Positions 1 through 9,128 of a stretch of 64,000 bases of DNA are shown here, piece after piece (the stretch's first letter is position 1; the number at the start of each line of letters is the position of its first letter). Both the position numbers and the translations under genes were made by a program. Origin of the DNA: JALHFZ01 sp963674625 (GTDB taxonomy: Bacteria > Synergistota > Synergistia > Synergistales > Aminobacteriaceae); the NCBI GenBank assembly GCA_963674625.2, contig CAXXXO010000004.1, positions 1-64,000 on the forward strand. Reading direction: 5' to 3'. The notes beneath the pieces were generated by a model. That model made no database searches and had not been told where the DNA came from. It was given only the letters and a program-made list of their open reading frames with translations.

Positions 1-1
1 C

Positions 2-281
2 GGGGGCGATCTTGCGATAGCCGCAGGGCCGGTGGGACGGAGAGGAGAACTGGGGACGGACTACAAGCTCCAGGCCTCCATATACAGCTATTCAATGACG
101 AAGGGACTCTTCGCGGGGATCTCCCTCGAAGGCGCGGCCATCAACGTGGACGAAAGCGCCAACGAGGTCTACTGGGGAAAGCCCACCTCCGCGGAAGCGG
201 CTCTGAACAACGTGGGCAACCAGCGCCCAGATAAAGCCACTCATCGCCGAGCTGAAAAAGCTCATCCGCGAGGCCAAGTAA
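2..281 (+). CDS. SYLF-domain (Ysc84-like) lipid-binding protein, 3' part, apparent frameshift
   Basis: This is the C-terminal part of a SYLF-domain protein; the 5' part lies outside the window. The reading frame is open from base 2 and shows the typical order DLAIAAGPVGR, SYSMTKGLFAGISLEGA and a late Y-W-G. SYLF domains bind phosphoinositides or other lipids, and bacterial members are usually exported. After residue S-A-E-A-A-L-N-N-V the frame gives nonsense. Removing one G from the GGG at 214-216 restores an ending A-T-S-A-Q-I-K-P-L-I-A-E-L-K-K followed by TAA at 279-281. The span is 280 bases, one more than a multiple of three, as expected for a single inserted base. It may be a sequencing error or a young pseudogene. 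The family call is firm; the role is unknown. Confidence 0.75.
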
Positions 282-332
282 GAGGTTTTTCTGAAGAGTA
301 ATGTAAAAGAGCCGTCAAACGGCTGAAACTGA

Positions 333-386
333 CCGAAAAGAGAGAGGGAGCGGGAAAAATTTTCCCCGCTCCCTCTCTCTTTTCGG
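333..386. terminator. Bidirectional terminator between the SYLF gene and the vanX-like gene
   Basis: Two perfect 22-base arms (333-354 and 365-386, CCGAAAAGAGAGAGGGAGCG... and its complement) surround an A/T-rich loop. The hairpin lies between two convergent genes and has U-rich or A-rich arm ends, so it can terminate both transcripts. A smaller hairpin, GCCGT-CAA-ACGGC, lies at 311-323. Confidence 0.8.
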
Positions 387-387
387 A

Positions 388-1140
388 TCACATGGAGTGA
401 GTCCACCGGAAGTCAGGCTGGGCGACCCCATAGACAGCCGCCCGCTCCCCTTTCAGCAGGGCCCAGTTCTGGTTTCCGTATTCGTAGTGCCACCATTCCT
501 CGGGGTAATTGGTAAAGCCCGCACGGGTCATGACTCCGTACAGAATCCTGCGGTTGCGGAGAAATTCCATTTCGTCTCCGTCCAATCTTTCCTTCGAGGC
601 GAGTTTTCTTTCGAAATAGTTCGTGACCGACCGCTCGGTTGTCTCGTCGAAAACCGTTCCCATGGGGAGACATAGGCCCGTCTCGCCTGCCAGGGTAAGG
701 TCCACCGCCCCTCCGGTGACATGCGGAGACGGGCTGGCAGGGTGTATGGAGGGAGGGGAGACGAACTGGGTCGCCAGGGCGGTGATTTCCTGGTCGTCAA
801 GAAGGGGCATCTTCTCCCGAAGCTCGAACCTGAATTTCTGAAACAGGGCAGTCTGCACCTGCTTGGGACGCCAGGCATCCAGAAGGACGAAACGGCAGCC
901 TGGAGGAAGAAGGGATGCCGCTTCAAGAAGCCGCGCCAGGACGGTTTTGCGGACGAAGCACTCCGCCGCTGCCCCTTCTATCCGATGAATGAAATACTGC
1001 GGCCTCGTGAGGATCTTCTCGGGGACGAGGCTTGCGGGAACGAGGGGCTCGCCGCATTCATCGATCGGCACAAGGCGGGAGGCCTCCCAGGAGAAAGGGC
1101 GCGGTTCGAGTATCGGCATATCCTTGTACAGTGAGTCCAT
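388..1140 (-). CDS. D-alanyl-D-alanine dipeptidase, VanX/DdpX type (peptidase M15D)
   Basis: The 250-residue product is a zinc dipeptidase that splits D-Ala-D-Ala. The M15D signature is complete: D-A-W-R-P at about 88-92 (transition-state Arg 91), S-P-H-V-T-G-G-A-V-D with zinc ligands H140 and D147, and E-E-W-W-H-Y-E with catalytic Glu 215 and zinc ligand H218. No signal peptide is seen, so it is probably cytoplasmic. The ATG at 1140 is chosen because AGGAG lies 7 bases upstream; the frame stays open upstream only as antiframe of dctM. It is the last gene of the dctP-dctQ-dctM transcript, 14 bases after dctM. This suggests that the TRAP system feeds a peptide or D-amino-acid pathway, or that the enzyme recycles wall dipeptide. 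No vanH/vanA-like genes are nearby, so a resistance role is unlikely. Confidence 0.88.
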   Translation of the reverse strand: MDSLYKDMPILEPRPFSWEASRLVPIDECGEPLVPASLVPEKILTRPQYFIHRIEGAAAECFVRKTVLARLLEAASLLPPGCRFVLLDAWRPKQVQTALFQKFRFELREKMPLLDDQEITALATQFVSPPSIHPASPSPHVTGGAVDLTLAGETGLCLPMGTVFDETTERSVTNYFERKLASKERLDGDEMEFLRNRRILYGVMTRAGFTNYPEEWWHYEYGNQNWALLKGERAAVYGVAQPDFRWTHSM

Positions 1141-1154
1141 TGTGTTCTCCTTTT

Positions 1155-2445
1155 TCACAGATTCAGCAGCCGAGGCAACAGTGTGGTCAGCGGTGGAAAT
1201 GAGATGATGGCCAGCAGGACGAGCATTGCAACTCCTATGAAGGGCCAGATGTGGAGAAAGACATCCGAAAGCTTGACCCGGCCCACGGCGGCGACAATAT
1301 AGTTGCACGCCCCCATGGGCGGAGTGATCAGCGCGATGGTGACGTTCAGGGTCATCACCACGCCGAAGTGAAAGGGGTCGATCCCCGCCTTCAGAGCGAT
1401 GGGGGCAAAAATCGGGGTGAGAAGAGCCAGGGTGGACACCTCCTCCATGAACATCCCGACGGGGAAAATGACGGCGCTCAGCACGATCATGAGCAGCCAG
1501 GGTTTGTCGATAAGCCCCGCCTGCAGGATGAAGACGGCGAATTTCTGGGGGACCTGTTCCCACTTGAGCAGCCAGCCGATAACCGTCGCTGCGCCCATGA
1601 TCAGAAAAATTGAGCTGGAAAGGCGGACCGTCTCGTAGAGGGATTCGGCCAGTATCTTCGGGGTAAGCACCCTGGTGTAGAGAATCCCCGCGGCCAGGCA
1701 GTATGCCACGGCGAGGGCGCCGGATTCGGTAGGCGTCACGACTCCCGTAACGATTCCCCCGACGATGATGAGGGGTGCGCAGAGGGCCACAATGGAACGG
1801 GAGAGGATCTCCTTCTTTCTTTTCCTGACCTCCCGAAAATCGGAGACGGGAACCTGGTACCGGTGGGAGTAGACATAGTTCATGGCCATGAAGGCTCCCC
1901 CCAGGACGATCCCGGGAAGAATGCCCGCAGCGAAGAGCCCGCCGATGGAGGTGTTCGTCATGGTGGCGTAGATGATCATGAAGATGCTCGGGGGGATGAT
2001 AGGCCCTATGAGGGCGCTACCCGCCGTCAGCCCCGCGGCATAGGGCGGAGAAAAACCGTCCTTGATCATGGCAGGGATCAGGATTGAGCCGAGGGCGGAG
2101 GCATCCGCTGCCGCCGAGCCGTTTACCCCCGGCGAGTATGATTCCCCCCACGACGTTGACGTACCCGAGTCCTCCCCGGACCGATCCTACGAGAAGGCGG
2201 CTGAAGTCGAGAAGCCGGTCCGTAAGCCCGGTGCGGTTCATGAGAATGCCGGAGAGGATGAAGAAGGGGATGGCCATGAGGGAGAAGATGTCCATTCCTC
2301 CGAAGAACTGCTGGCTCATTACCCGGAGGAGGGAGAGATCCCCGAGCATCACGATGCCCAGCAGGGAAGTGGACAGAAGGGAGAGGTAGAGAGGCACTCC
2401 GAGGATCATGAGAAACAGAAAGGCGAAGAGCATGGGCAGTCCCAC
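1155..2445 (-). CDS. dctM: TRAP transporter large permease DctM, with an apparent frameshift
   Basis: DctM is the 12-helix, sodium-driven membrane subunit of a tripartite ATP-independent periplasmic transporter. The N-terminal part ends in G-Y-V-N-V-V-G-G-I-I-L-A-G. The rest resumes as S-A-A-A-D-A-S-A-L-G-S-I-L-I-P in another frame. The break is the run of five C at 2126-2130 (five G on the coding strand); with four, the protein reads straight through L-A-G-V-N-G-S-A-A-A. The span is 1291 bases, one base over 430 codons, which matches the usual family length of about 425-430. The GTG at 2445 has AAGGAGG upstream and follows the dctQ stop by two bases. It is either a sequencing or assembly error or a recent inactivation; because everything else in the operon is intact, I lean to an error. 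Confidence 0.85.
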
Positions 2446-2447
2446 GG

Positions 2448-2945
2448 CTAGCTCCTCCTTCCGCTGAAATGCATCAGGATCATTCCCGCGAGAAGCAGGG
2501 CAAACCCGAGGGGCAGGGAAAGAAGGGGAATGGTCTTCGGAATATTTAGGGCAAGGGTCTTCATGTGCCATATCTGCACGGCGTTGGTCAAGCCGAGCCA
2601 GATCATGAGGGAGAGGATTCCTCCCGCGAGAAGAAACCTCCCCCATTCCACGATCCGCTGAAGAAAGGGCGGCAAGCGGGGGACCACGAAGTCGATGACC
2701 ATGTGGTCTCCCCGAACGGCCGCGCCGAGAGCTCCCATCATCACCATCCAGACCAGGGAAAATCTCGCCACCTCCTCGGTCCAGATGATGGAGCTTTTCA
2801 GTATGTACCTGCAGAAGACGCCGAGGAGAATGTCCCCTATGTTGACGACGAGAAGAATGCAGGCGCTCCAGGCGCTGAACATCTCAAGGCGGCTGGTCCA
2901 CCGGCTCAGAGCTTCTTTTTTCCGGGGCAGGGGGATTTTCTCCAT
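2448..2945 (-). CDS. dctQ: TRAP transporter small permease DctQ
   Basis: This 165-residue membrane protein has the four-helix DctQ pattern: helices near residues 20-45, 55-80, 95-115 and 130-155, with the family feature W-T-E-E-V-A-R-F in the second segment. It pairs with DctM and may help the large subunit to engage the binding protein. The ATG at 2945 lies 8 bases after the dctP stop and has GGAGAG in front; a longer frame overlapping dctP is not needed. Gene order dctP-dctQ-dctM on one strand is the classical one. The substrate cannot be read from this subunit. Confidence 0.88.
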   Translation of the reverse strand: MEKIPLPRKKEALSRWTSRLEMFSAWSACILLVVNIGDILLGVFCRYILKSSIIWTEEVARFSLVWMVMMGALGAAVRGDHMVIDFVVPRLPPFLQRIVEWGRFLLAGGILSLMIWLGLTNAVQIWHMKTLALNIPKTIPLLSLPLGFALLLAGMILMHFSGRRS

Positions 2946-2953
2946 CTCTCCGG

Positions 2954-3991
2954 CTATTTCGTCTTCGCGTTCGCGTTCCGGGCGCAGTCCTGGGCCAGGG
3001 TGAGCCAGTCGTCGCCGGCCTTGGATTTCAGCCATTCCACGTAGGCGGGCTGGGCGGCTTTCCGGAAGGTCTCCATCTCCTCTTCGTTGGGAGAATAGGC
3101 GACCATTCCCTTTTTCACGAGGAAATCGATGTCCTTTTTATCCTGTTCTGCCATGGCCTTGCGATTGAGGGCATTCGCCTTCCCAGCCGCCTCGATGACC
3201 GCCGCCTTGTTTTCCTGCGAGAGGGAATCGAGGAGGTCTCCGTTAACCACGAGGAACTGGTCGGAGTATTGTATATTGGCTAGGGTGAGATATTTCTGCA
3301 CCTCCTGGAGGCTGCCCATCTTGATGTACATGGCGGGGTTCATCTGCCCGTCCACCACGCCCGTCTTGAGGGCCATGTAGAGTTCCGTCCAGGGGATGGG
3401 GGTGCCGCTCGCGCCGAAGGATTTGTAGAGAATAACCTGTCCCTCGTCCATTCCGCGGAATTTCATACCTTCAAAATCAGAGGCTTTTCTGATCTCCCGC
3501 TTGTTGTTGCTGAAGGCGAGAAATCCTCCCTCCTCCACAGCCTCGAGGAGATAAGCGCCCGTGCGGGCGTGGAATTCTTCCTTCGATTTTTTCCAGAAAT
3601 TGCTCTTGTCGAAGAAGAAATGGGCCGCTTCGTAGCTGTCGAACATGAAGGGAATCGCCGTGGCGTAGATCTCGGGAAAAACCGGGGCCACTCCGGCGAA
3701 GGAAGCCACGTTGATAATGGGCTGGTTCATTCCCTGCTTCGTGAGGAGCTCCATACGCTCTTCCTCGTTGCCGAGCTGGCTGTCGGGAAAAAGTTTTATG
3801 GTCACTTCACCCTTCGTTCCCTCTTCCACGAACTTTTTGAAATTGGAGGCGAAGAGATGGACCGCGTTGTTTTCCGCATCCGCAGGGCCATTGTAGGACA
3901 TCTTTACTTCCCGGGCCGCCATGGCCATGGAGGAAGAAAACAGGAGAAACCCGAAGAGCGCCGCCGCTGCCGCACATTTCAAAACCCTCAT
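2954..3991 (-). CDS. dctP: TRAP transporter substrate-binding protein DctP
   Basis: The 345-residue product is a periplasmic DctP-family solute receptor. Residues 1-25 form a signal peptide with M-A-M-A-A-R at the cleavage region. Family landmarks are K-L-F-P-D-S-Q-L-G near residue 66, F-R-G-M-D with the substrate-binding Arg near 180 (usual for carboxylate ligands), and P-I-P-W-T-E-L-Y-M-A-L-K-T-G-V-V-D-G-Q near 198. The Arg suggests an organic-acid, amino-acid or peptide-like carboxylate ligand. It is the first gene of the operon dctP-dctQ-dctM-vanX and has GGGAGG ahead of the ATG. The upstream 97 bases hold no clear promoter hexamers. Confidence 0.92.
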   Translation of the reverse strand: MRVLKCAAAAALFGFLLFSSSMAMAAREVKMSYNGPADAENNAVHLFASNFKKFVEEGTKGEVTIKLFPDSQLGNEEERMELLTKQGMNQPIINVASFAGVAPVFPEIYATAIPFMFDSYEAAHFFFDKSNFWKKSKEEFHARTGAYLLEAVEEGGFLAFSNNKREIRKASDFEGMKFRGMDEGQVILYKSFGASGTPIPWTELYMALKTGVVDGQMNPAMYIKMGSLQEVQKYLTLANIQYSDQFLVVNGDLLDSLSQENKAAVIEAAGKANALNRKAMAEQDKKDIDFLVKKGMVAYSPNEEEMETFRKAAQPAYVEWLKSKAGDDWLTLAQDCARNANAKTK

Positions 3992-4088
3992 TTTATAACC
4001 TCCCTTGAATGGGGAAGGGGTCCGGGCTCTGCCGGGCCCTTCCGTGAATTCTCCCTCTATGATAGGCCTTTTTCGGAAAAAAAGAAGG

Positions 4089-4982
4089 TCATTCCCCTCC
4101 CGAAAAGGATTTCTGCACGAGAAGAACTCCCAGGATGACCACCGCTCCTCCGGCGAGGGAGATCACAGACGGGATCTCGCCGATCCATATCCATGCGATG
4201 AAGATGGCCAGGACAGGAGAAATATACAGGGCTGAGGCCATGCGGGATGCGGGATACTTGGACAGGGCGAAGGACCAGAGAATGTAGGCCACGCAGGCCG
4301 GCCCCGCTCCGAGGTAGACCGCGGCGAGGGTTGACGGCAGGGGAGCGGCCGCCATGGCGGACAGAAGGCCCTTCGCGAAGGGAAGCAGGAATACCGTTCC
4401 TCCCCAGATGACGTAGGTGGTGAGCTTCAGAGGACCGTACTTTCCCACCAGTTTTTTCTGAAAGACGAAATAAAAGCTTTCGCTGAAGGCGGCGAGAAGA
4501 ATCCAGAGGGCTCCCGGAGAAAAAGTGAAGGAGTCCCCCTCACCGAAGGCGATGAAGGCGGCTCCGGCGAAGCTGACGAAGGTTCCCGTCCAGCCGAGGA
4601 GCGGAAGATGCTCTCCCAGGGCCGCCACGGCGATGAGAGCCGTAAAGACGGGGGCGGTGGAGACGAGCATGCTTGCGGCTCCCGCGGAAACGGACATCTC
4701 ACCGATATTGATGGGCACATGATATAAGACGACCCCGGAGAAGCCGAGAAAGAGGATCAGCGGCCAGTCCTTCCGCTCGGGAAGGGGAAATCTTCCCGCC
4801 AGGGCGGCCGCTGCCAGAAGAGACGACGCGATGAGAAAGCGAAGGGCTGCCAGGTGAATCGGCCCGTACCCCTCGAGGGCAATCCGTATGGCCGCGAAGG
4901 CCGAAGACCACAGGGTCAGGGTTCCCGCCACGGCGAAAAGAGCCTGGAAAGCTGTTTTTTCCTTCAGGGGAAAGTATTTCAT
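4089..4982 (-). CDS. EamA/DMT-family inner-membrane exporter
   Basis: The 297-residue product has ten hydrophobic segments in two EamA halves, the standard size and topology of the drug/metabolite transporter superfamily, whose members often export amino acids or nucleotides. Its start overlaps the stop of the GH57 gene in an ATGA, so the two are translationally coupled. Beyond shared transcription I see no functional tie to the glycosidase. The substrate is not predictable from sequence. Confidence 0.85.
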   Translation of the reverse strand: MKYFPLKEKTAFQALFAVAGTLTLWSSAFAAIRIALEGYGPIHLAALRFLIASSLLAAAALAGRFPLPERKDWPLILFLGFSGVVLYHVPINIGEMSVSAGAASMLVSTAPVFTALIAVAALGEHLPLLGWTGTFVSFAGAAFIAFGEGDSFTFSPGALWILLAAFSESFYFVFQKKLVGKYGPLKLTTYVIWGGTVFLLPFAKGLLSAMAAAPLPSTLAAVYLGAGPACVAYILWSFALSKYPASRMASALYISPVLAIFIAWIWIGEIPSVISLAGGAVVILGVLLVQKSFSGGE

Positions 4983-7462
4983 TCAGGCGCCTCCGATCCT
5001 TTTGTCTTCCTGGTAAGAGAGAAGAAGGAGTCCGTGACGGAAGGGCGGATTCTCAGCAGCGTTCCCAGGGACTCGTAGAGTTCTTTCAGAGCGGCAGGAG
5101 AACCTCCCGGCAGAGAAAGAATTGCCTTGAATCGGTTCTCCGCTTCCCACAGGTTGACATCCCACCCCTTTTCTCTCAGAAGGGAGAGAAGGGCTATGGC
5201 ATATTCGAAAATATCTCTGCGCTCTGGAGCCCTCTCGAGGATCTGGAGGAGGGATTCGAGGCGAAGAACCGCCCCGTGGCTCAGAGCGGGAAGATCCAGT
5301 TCTATCCCCCACCGGCGGGCCTCCTCCATCCCCCTGCGGAGGAAGGAAATATCCGGAATTTCAGCTTCCAGTGCATTTTTCAGGTCGTCGTTCAGGATCA
5401 CTTCCGCGGCCCCCCGAAAAGCCCTTGGAGCAGGCATGGAGAGGGATGCCAAAAAGGAGAGGATCCCCGAATAGTCATGCACCGCTTTTCTGAGGGTTTT
5501 CGTTATTGCGGTCAGGTCCTCCGCCAGTATGAGCTTCACGATCCGCCGCTGCTCGTCCCTGAAGAGATGCCTCAGGGAATAGAGTGAGTGGCCGAAGCGG
5601 ACCACAAGGGTTTCCTCGTCTTCGTCCCGCAGAGCCAGGGCAACGCGCACCCGCTCTCTTTTCTCCAGGTCGGCATCCCCCGGAGAGGGGGCGACGCCGC
5701 AGAGGACATTCCGTCCGCCCCGGTAGAGAGCTGCGGCAAAGAGATCTTTCTCCTCGAGGGTTCGGTCAGAGCGTATGCGGAGAGAACCGAGAATATATTT
5801 TTTTCGCTCCTCTTCGGTCCGCTCCAGAGTGTTCTTTACAACATGGAAGGCAAAATAGGGAACTCCCGCTCCATCCGTTCCGAATCCCCCGTTTTCGGCA
5901 AACAGGGAGGATACGGCAAAATTGGCCCCTACCCTGAGAAGATCTGTTTTAAGGGGTTCTATGAAGATGTCGCGGATGCGGAGGCCGTCTCTCAGCTCCG
6001 TGATGTTGCTGGGAATTTTTCCGAGAAGGGCGCGCCATGAATTTTCAGCCCCGAGCAGGGGTGAAATTTTTTTTCCGAGTTCGAGAGCCCGTTCGGCATA
6101 GGCCAGAACCTGAAGGGTTTCGATTCCCGAGACTTCGTCGAAGAAAAAGCCGCAGCTCGTGTACATGAGCTGCAGGTTACGCTCCATCTCGAGCAGAGTC
6201 AAAGCTTCGGACTTCTCTGCGGGAGAGAGCTCCCGGCCGGCCTCCCTGTCCGCGAATGCGCCGGGGGATTCTCTTCCGAGGAGGACGCTGACATACCGGT
6301 TCCGCGTCCTGTCGGGGTCAGAGAAAAATGCCTTTCCTCTCTCGAGAAAGAGGGCGGAAAGGCTGTCCCTAAGAGAATCGAGGGCCTCCCGGAGGGGCTT
6401 GCGCCATCGCTGGTTCCATCCCGGAAGCGACCGGGCGGAGCATCCGCAGTTCTCCCGCCATCGCTCGACGCCGTGAACGCAGCTCCAGGATGAATTTTCC
6501 GCAATGGAGACTTCCTGCCGGGGCGGATGCTCTTCGAGATACTCTCCGTAGACCGTCAGCCGGACATCCGGATTCCGTTCAATTTCGTCGATGCAGTACG
6601 CCAGGGCCATATCGCCGTATTTGTGGTGATGCCCGAAAGTTTCGCCGTCCGTGGCTACGGAGACGAGAGTGTCCTCCCCTGAGGACGGCGGGAAGGCCCC
6701 CGTGAGCATGGAGGCGAAGGCTCCGCCGTTCCGCAGGGCTTCTCCGAAAGCGACCTGCTGCGCCAGGGAACCGCAGTAAAAGAAAAGGGCGATGGATTTT
6801 CCCGACGGAAGAGGGCAGCTGTAGGGCCGCATCGGGTCTATTCTCTCTCCCCTCACATCGGTCCATTTTTCTTCTCCCGCCCTTCTTACGGCTGCTCCCT
6901 GGCGTGGGGCGAGAATGGTGAATCGAAGCCCGCAATCCGCAAGGATCTCGAGGGTCTCCGTGTCCACGGCAGTCTCGGGAAGCCACATCCCCTCGGGATC
7001 GCGGCCATATCGGCTTCGAAAATCCTCGAGGCCCCACACCACCTGGGCTATCTTGTCCCTCCGGGACGCCAGCGGCAGAATTATATGGTTGTAGGCCTGG
7101 GCGATAGCAGGACCGTGCCCGGAAAACCGGGCCGCACCCTCCCTGTCTGCGCCGAGAATATTTTCGTACAGCCGCGGATGTTTTTTTTCAAGCCAGGAAA
7201 AAAGGGTCGGTCCGAAGTTATGGCTGATCCGGGAATAATTGTTCACGATGCTTCGGATCCACCCGTCCGGAGCGAGAATGCGGGCCGCTCCGTTCGGTCC
7301 GTAGCACTCGGCGGTGATCCGTTCGTTCCAGTCGTGCCATGGGGCGGCCGATTCCTGGATTTCAATTTCCTCGAGCCAGGGGTTTTCCCTGGGAGGCTGA
7401 TAAAAGTGTCCGTGGATGCAGATGGAACGCGTCAGCAGGAACACCCCTTTCTTTCGTTTCAT
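4979..7462 (-). CDS. GH57 glycoside hydrolase with C-terminal DUF3536-type region
   Basis: The 827-residue cytoplasmic protein carries the GH57 signature. H-G-H-F-Y-Q-P-P-R-E-N lies at 17-27. M-W-L-P-E-T-A-V-D lies near 159-167, with nucleophile candidate Glu 163. S-V-A-T-D-G-E-T-F-G-H-H lies near 268-279, with acid/base candidate Asp 272. The long C-terminal half resembles the DUF3536 region found in GH57 enzymes of amylase or branching type. It faces the glycogen cluster divergently, which supports a role in alpha-glucan breakdown or branching. No separate glgB or glgX is visible, so branching activity here is a reasonable guess but not shown. The start may be this ATG or the GTG 18 bases downstream (see the promoter at 7465-7493). 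Confidence 0.88.
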   Translation of the reverse strand: MKRKKGVFLLTRSICIHGHFYQPPRENPWLEEIEIQESAAPWHDWNERITAECYGPNGAARILAPDGWIRSIVNNYSRISHNFGPTLFSWLEKKHPRLYENILGADREGAARFSGHGPAIAQAYNHIILPLASRRDKIAQVVWGLEDFRSRYGRDPEGMWLPETAVDTETLEILADCGLRFTILAPRQGAAVRRAGEEKWTDVRGERIDPMRPYSCPLPSGKSIALFFYCGSLAQQVAFGEALRNGGAFASMLTGAFPPSSGEDTLVSVATDGETFGHHHKYGDMALAYCIDEIERNPDVRLTVYGEYLEEHPPRQEVSIAENSSWSCVHGVERWRENCGCSARSLPGWNQRWRKPLREALDSLRDSLSALFLERGKAFFSDPDRTRNRYVSVLLGRESPGAFADREAGRELSPAEKSEALTLLEMERNLQLMYTSCGFFFDEVSGIETLQVLAYAERALELGKKISPLLGAENSWRALLGKIPSNITELRDGLRIRDIFIEPLKTDLLRVGANFAVSSLFAENGGFGTDGAGVPYFAFHVVKNTLERTEEERKKYILGSLRIRSDRTLEEKDLFAAALYRGGRNVLCGVAPSPGDADLEKRERVRVALALRDEDEETLVVRFGHSLYSLRHLFRDEQRRIVKLILAEDLTAITKTLRKAVHDYSGILSFLASLSMPAPRAFRGAAEVILNDDLKNALEAEIPDISFLRRGMEEARRWGIELDLPALSHGAVLRLESLLQILERAPERRDIFEYAIALLSLLREKGWDVNLWEAENRFKAILSLPGGSPAALKELYESLGTLLRIRPSVTDSFFSLTRKTKGSEAPE

Positions 7463-7464
7463 GG

Positions 7465-7493
7465 ATTATACCAATCTCTCTTCCTCCCTCCAA
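7465..7493 (-). promoter_or_regulatory. Candidate promoter of the GH57 gene, leaderless or nearly so
   Basis: On the minus strand TTGGAG (7493-7488), 17 bases, then a perfect TATAAT (7470-7465). The -10 box ends only two bases before the annotated ATG, so transcription would begin at or inside the first codons. Either the mRNA is leaderless or the GTG 18 bases downstream, preceded by AAAGAAAGG, is the real start. Confidence 0.45.
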
Positions 7494-7570
7494 GAGCGAC
7501 AGGAGAGTACTTCCCCCGCCCCTGGTGTAAAATAGGCGAAAGACATTCTTCGAGCCAGGAGGTGGCCTTT

Positions 7571-9055
7571 CTGCCGAGAAAATCCGGTGTTCTGCTTCAT
7601 ATCTCTTCCCTTCCCGGCCCCTGGGGCATCGGGGATATCGGACCGTCAGCCCGGGATTTTTCGGCCTTTCTCGCCCTTTCGGGGCAGAAACTCTGGCAGG
7701 TTCTTCCCCTCCAGGAGACGAGCCCGGCTCTCGGGAATTCGCCCTACAGCTCCCCTTCGGCCTTCGCGGGGAACCCTCTCTTTCTCAGTCTCGAGGATTT
7801 GGTGAGCCGGGGGCTGCTGAACCGGGACGAAATCGCCCCTTCTCCCCTTTTTTCCGAGACCAGGGCAGAATACGGCCGCGCCTGGGAGTACAAGCGCAAG
7901 CTCCTTGAGCGTGCCTTCGGCCGCTTCACGCCGGATGAAGGATATTTTTTCTTTCTCGAAGAGCAGAAATTCTGGCTGAACGATTACGTCCTTTTTTCCG
8001 CTCTCAAGGAACGTTTCGGGGGCATTCCATGGAATGAATGGCCGGAAGAACTGAAATTCCGTAAAGTTGATTCCCTTCTCCAGGCAAGGGTCGCATTGAA
8101 GGAAGCATCGGAGTTCCGGCTCTTTCTCCAGTACTTCTTCTCTCTTCAGATGAAAGACCTGCGGGAGGCCTGCCGTCAGTCCGGGATCGAGCTGATGGGT
8201 GATCTTCCCATCTATGTCAACTATGACAGCGCCGATGTCTGGTCTCACAGGGAGTTTTTCGCCCTTGACGGAGATCTTCTGCCCCGGGAGGTCGCGGGAG
8301 TGCCGCCCGATTACTTCAGCGAAACGGGGCAGCTCTGGGGCAACCCCCTCTACAACTGGAGCGCCCTTGAGGCGGACGGTTTTTCCTGGTGGATGAACCG
8401 GCTGAAACATTCCCTCGGGCTCTTCGATCTCGTGCGCATCGATCATTTCCGGGGGCTTCTCGCCTACTGGGCGGTACCAGCAGGAGAAGAGACCGCCGAA
8501 AAGGGTCTATGGAGAGAGGTCCCTTCCCGCAATTTCTTCAATTCCCTGCAGAATTCTCTCCCGGGTGCATCCCTCGTGGCTGAAAACCTCGGCATCATCA
8601 CTCGGGACGTGACAGAGGCCATGACAGCCCTGGGTCTTCCTGGGATGGCGGTGATTCTCTTCGCCTTCGGCGGAGGCATGAAGGACAATCCCCATATCCC
8701 CCACAACTTTTCGAGGGAACTGGTGGCCTACACGGGCACCCACGACAACAACACCGCCCTCGGCTGGTTTCGTTCCGACGCGGAGGAGGAAGAACGGGAA
8801 AATCTGAAAAACTATCTGGGAAGAGACCTGGAGGAAAGTGACGTCCCGGACGCTCTCATCCGCCTGGTCCTCTCCTCCGTGGCGGATCGGGCCGTCATCC
8901 CTCTGCAGGACTATCTTTCCCTTGGAGCGGAAAGCCGCATGAACCGCCCCTCCACTCCGTCGGGCAATTGGGAGTGGCGCGCCGGGAGAGGATTTTTCTC
9001 ACCTGCCCTGTCTGAGCGGATGAAACACCTCGCAGGAATCTACGGCAGGGACTGA
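7571..9055 (+). CDS. malQ: 4-alpha-glucanotransferase (amylomaltase)
   Basis: MalQ moves alpha-1,4-glucan segments between chains and releases glucose. All GH77 catalytic residues are visible: L-V-R-I-D-H-F-R-G with nucleophile Asp 291, V-A-E-N-L-G with acid/base Glu 338, and G-T-H-D-N-N-T with Asp 392. The product is about 494 residues, the size of the short Thermus/Aquifex type. The start is unusual. AGGAGG at 7557-7562 is 8 bases ahead of CTG 7571, which gives (M)-P-R-K-S-G-V-L-L-H-I-S-S-L-P, where the family normally begins. The GTG at 7562 overlaps the ribosome site and is therefore unlikely. It is the first gene of the malQ-glgP-glgA-glgC cluster. Confidence 0.93.
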   Translation: MPRKSGVLLHISSLPGPWGIGDIGPSARDFSAFLALSGQKLWQVLPLQETSPALGNSPYSSPSAFAGNPLFLSLEDLVSRGLLNRDEIAPSPLFSETRAEYGRAWEYKRKLLERAFGRFTPDEGYFFFLEEQKFWLNDYVLFSALKERFGGIPWNEWPEELKFRKVDSLLQARVALKEASEFRLFLQYFFSLQMKDLREACRQSGIELMGDLPIYVNYDSADVWSHREFFALDGDLLPREVAGVPPDYFSETGQLWGNPLYNWSALEADGFSWWMNRLKHSLGLFDLVRIDHFRGLLAYWAVPAGEETAEKGLWREVPSRNFFNSLQNSLPGASLVAENLGIITRDVTEAMTALGLPGMAVILFAFGGGMKDNPHIPHNFSRELVAYTGTHDNNTALGWFRSDAEEEERENLKNYLGRDLEESDVPDALIRLVLSSVADRAVIPLQDYLSLGAESRMNRPSTPSGNWEWRAGRGFFSPALSERMKHLAGIYGRD

Positions 9056-9128
9056 TCCCCCCTTTCGCTCCCCCTGCGCCTTTGGTAAGATCAATACAGA
9101 GATATTTCAGAGAGGATTGAGGCCCACC

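Noticed and set aside
1141..1563. N-terminal extension of the VanX-like frame
   Set aside because: It overlaps dctM antiframe; the ribosome site and family length put the start at 1140.
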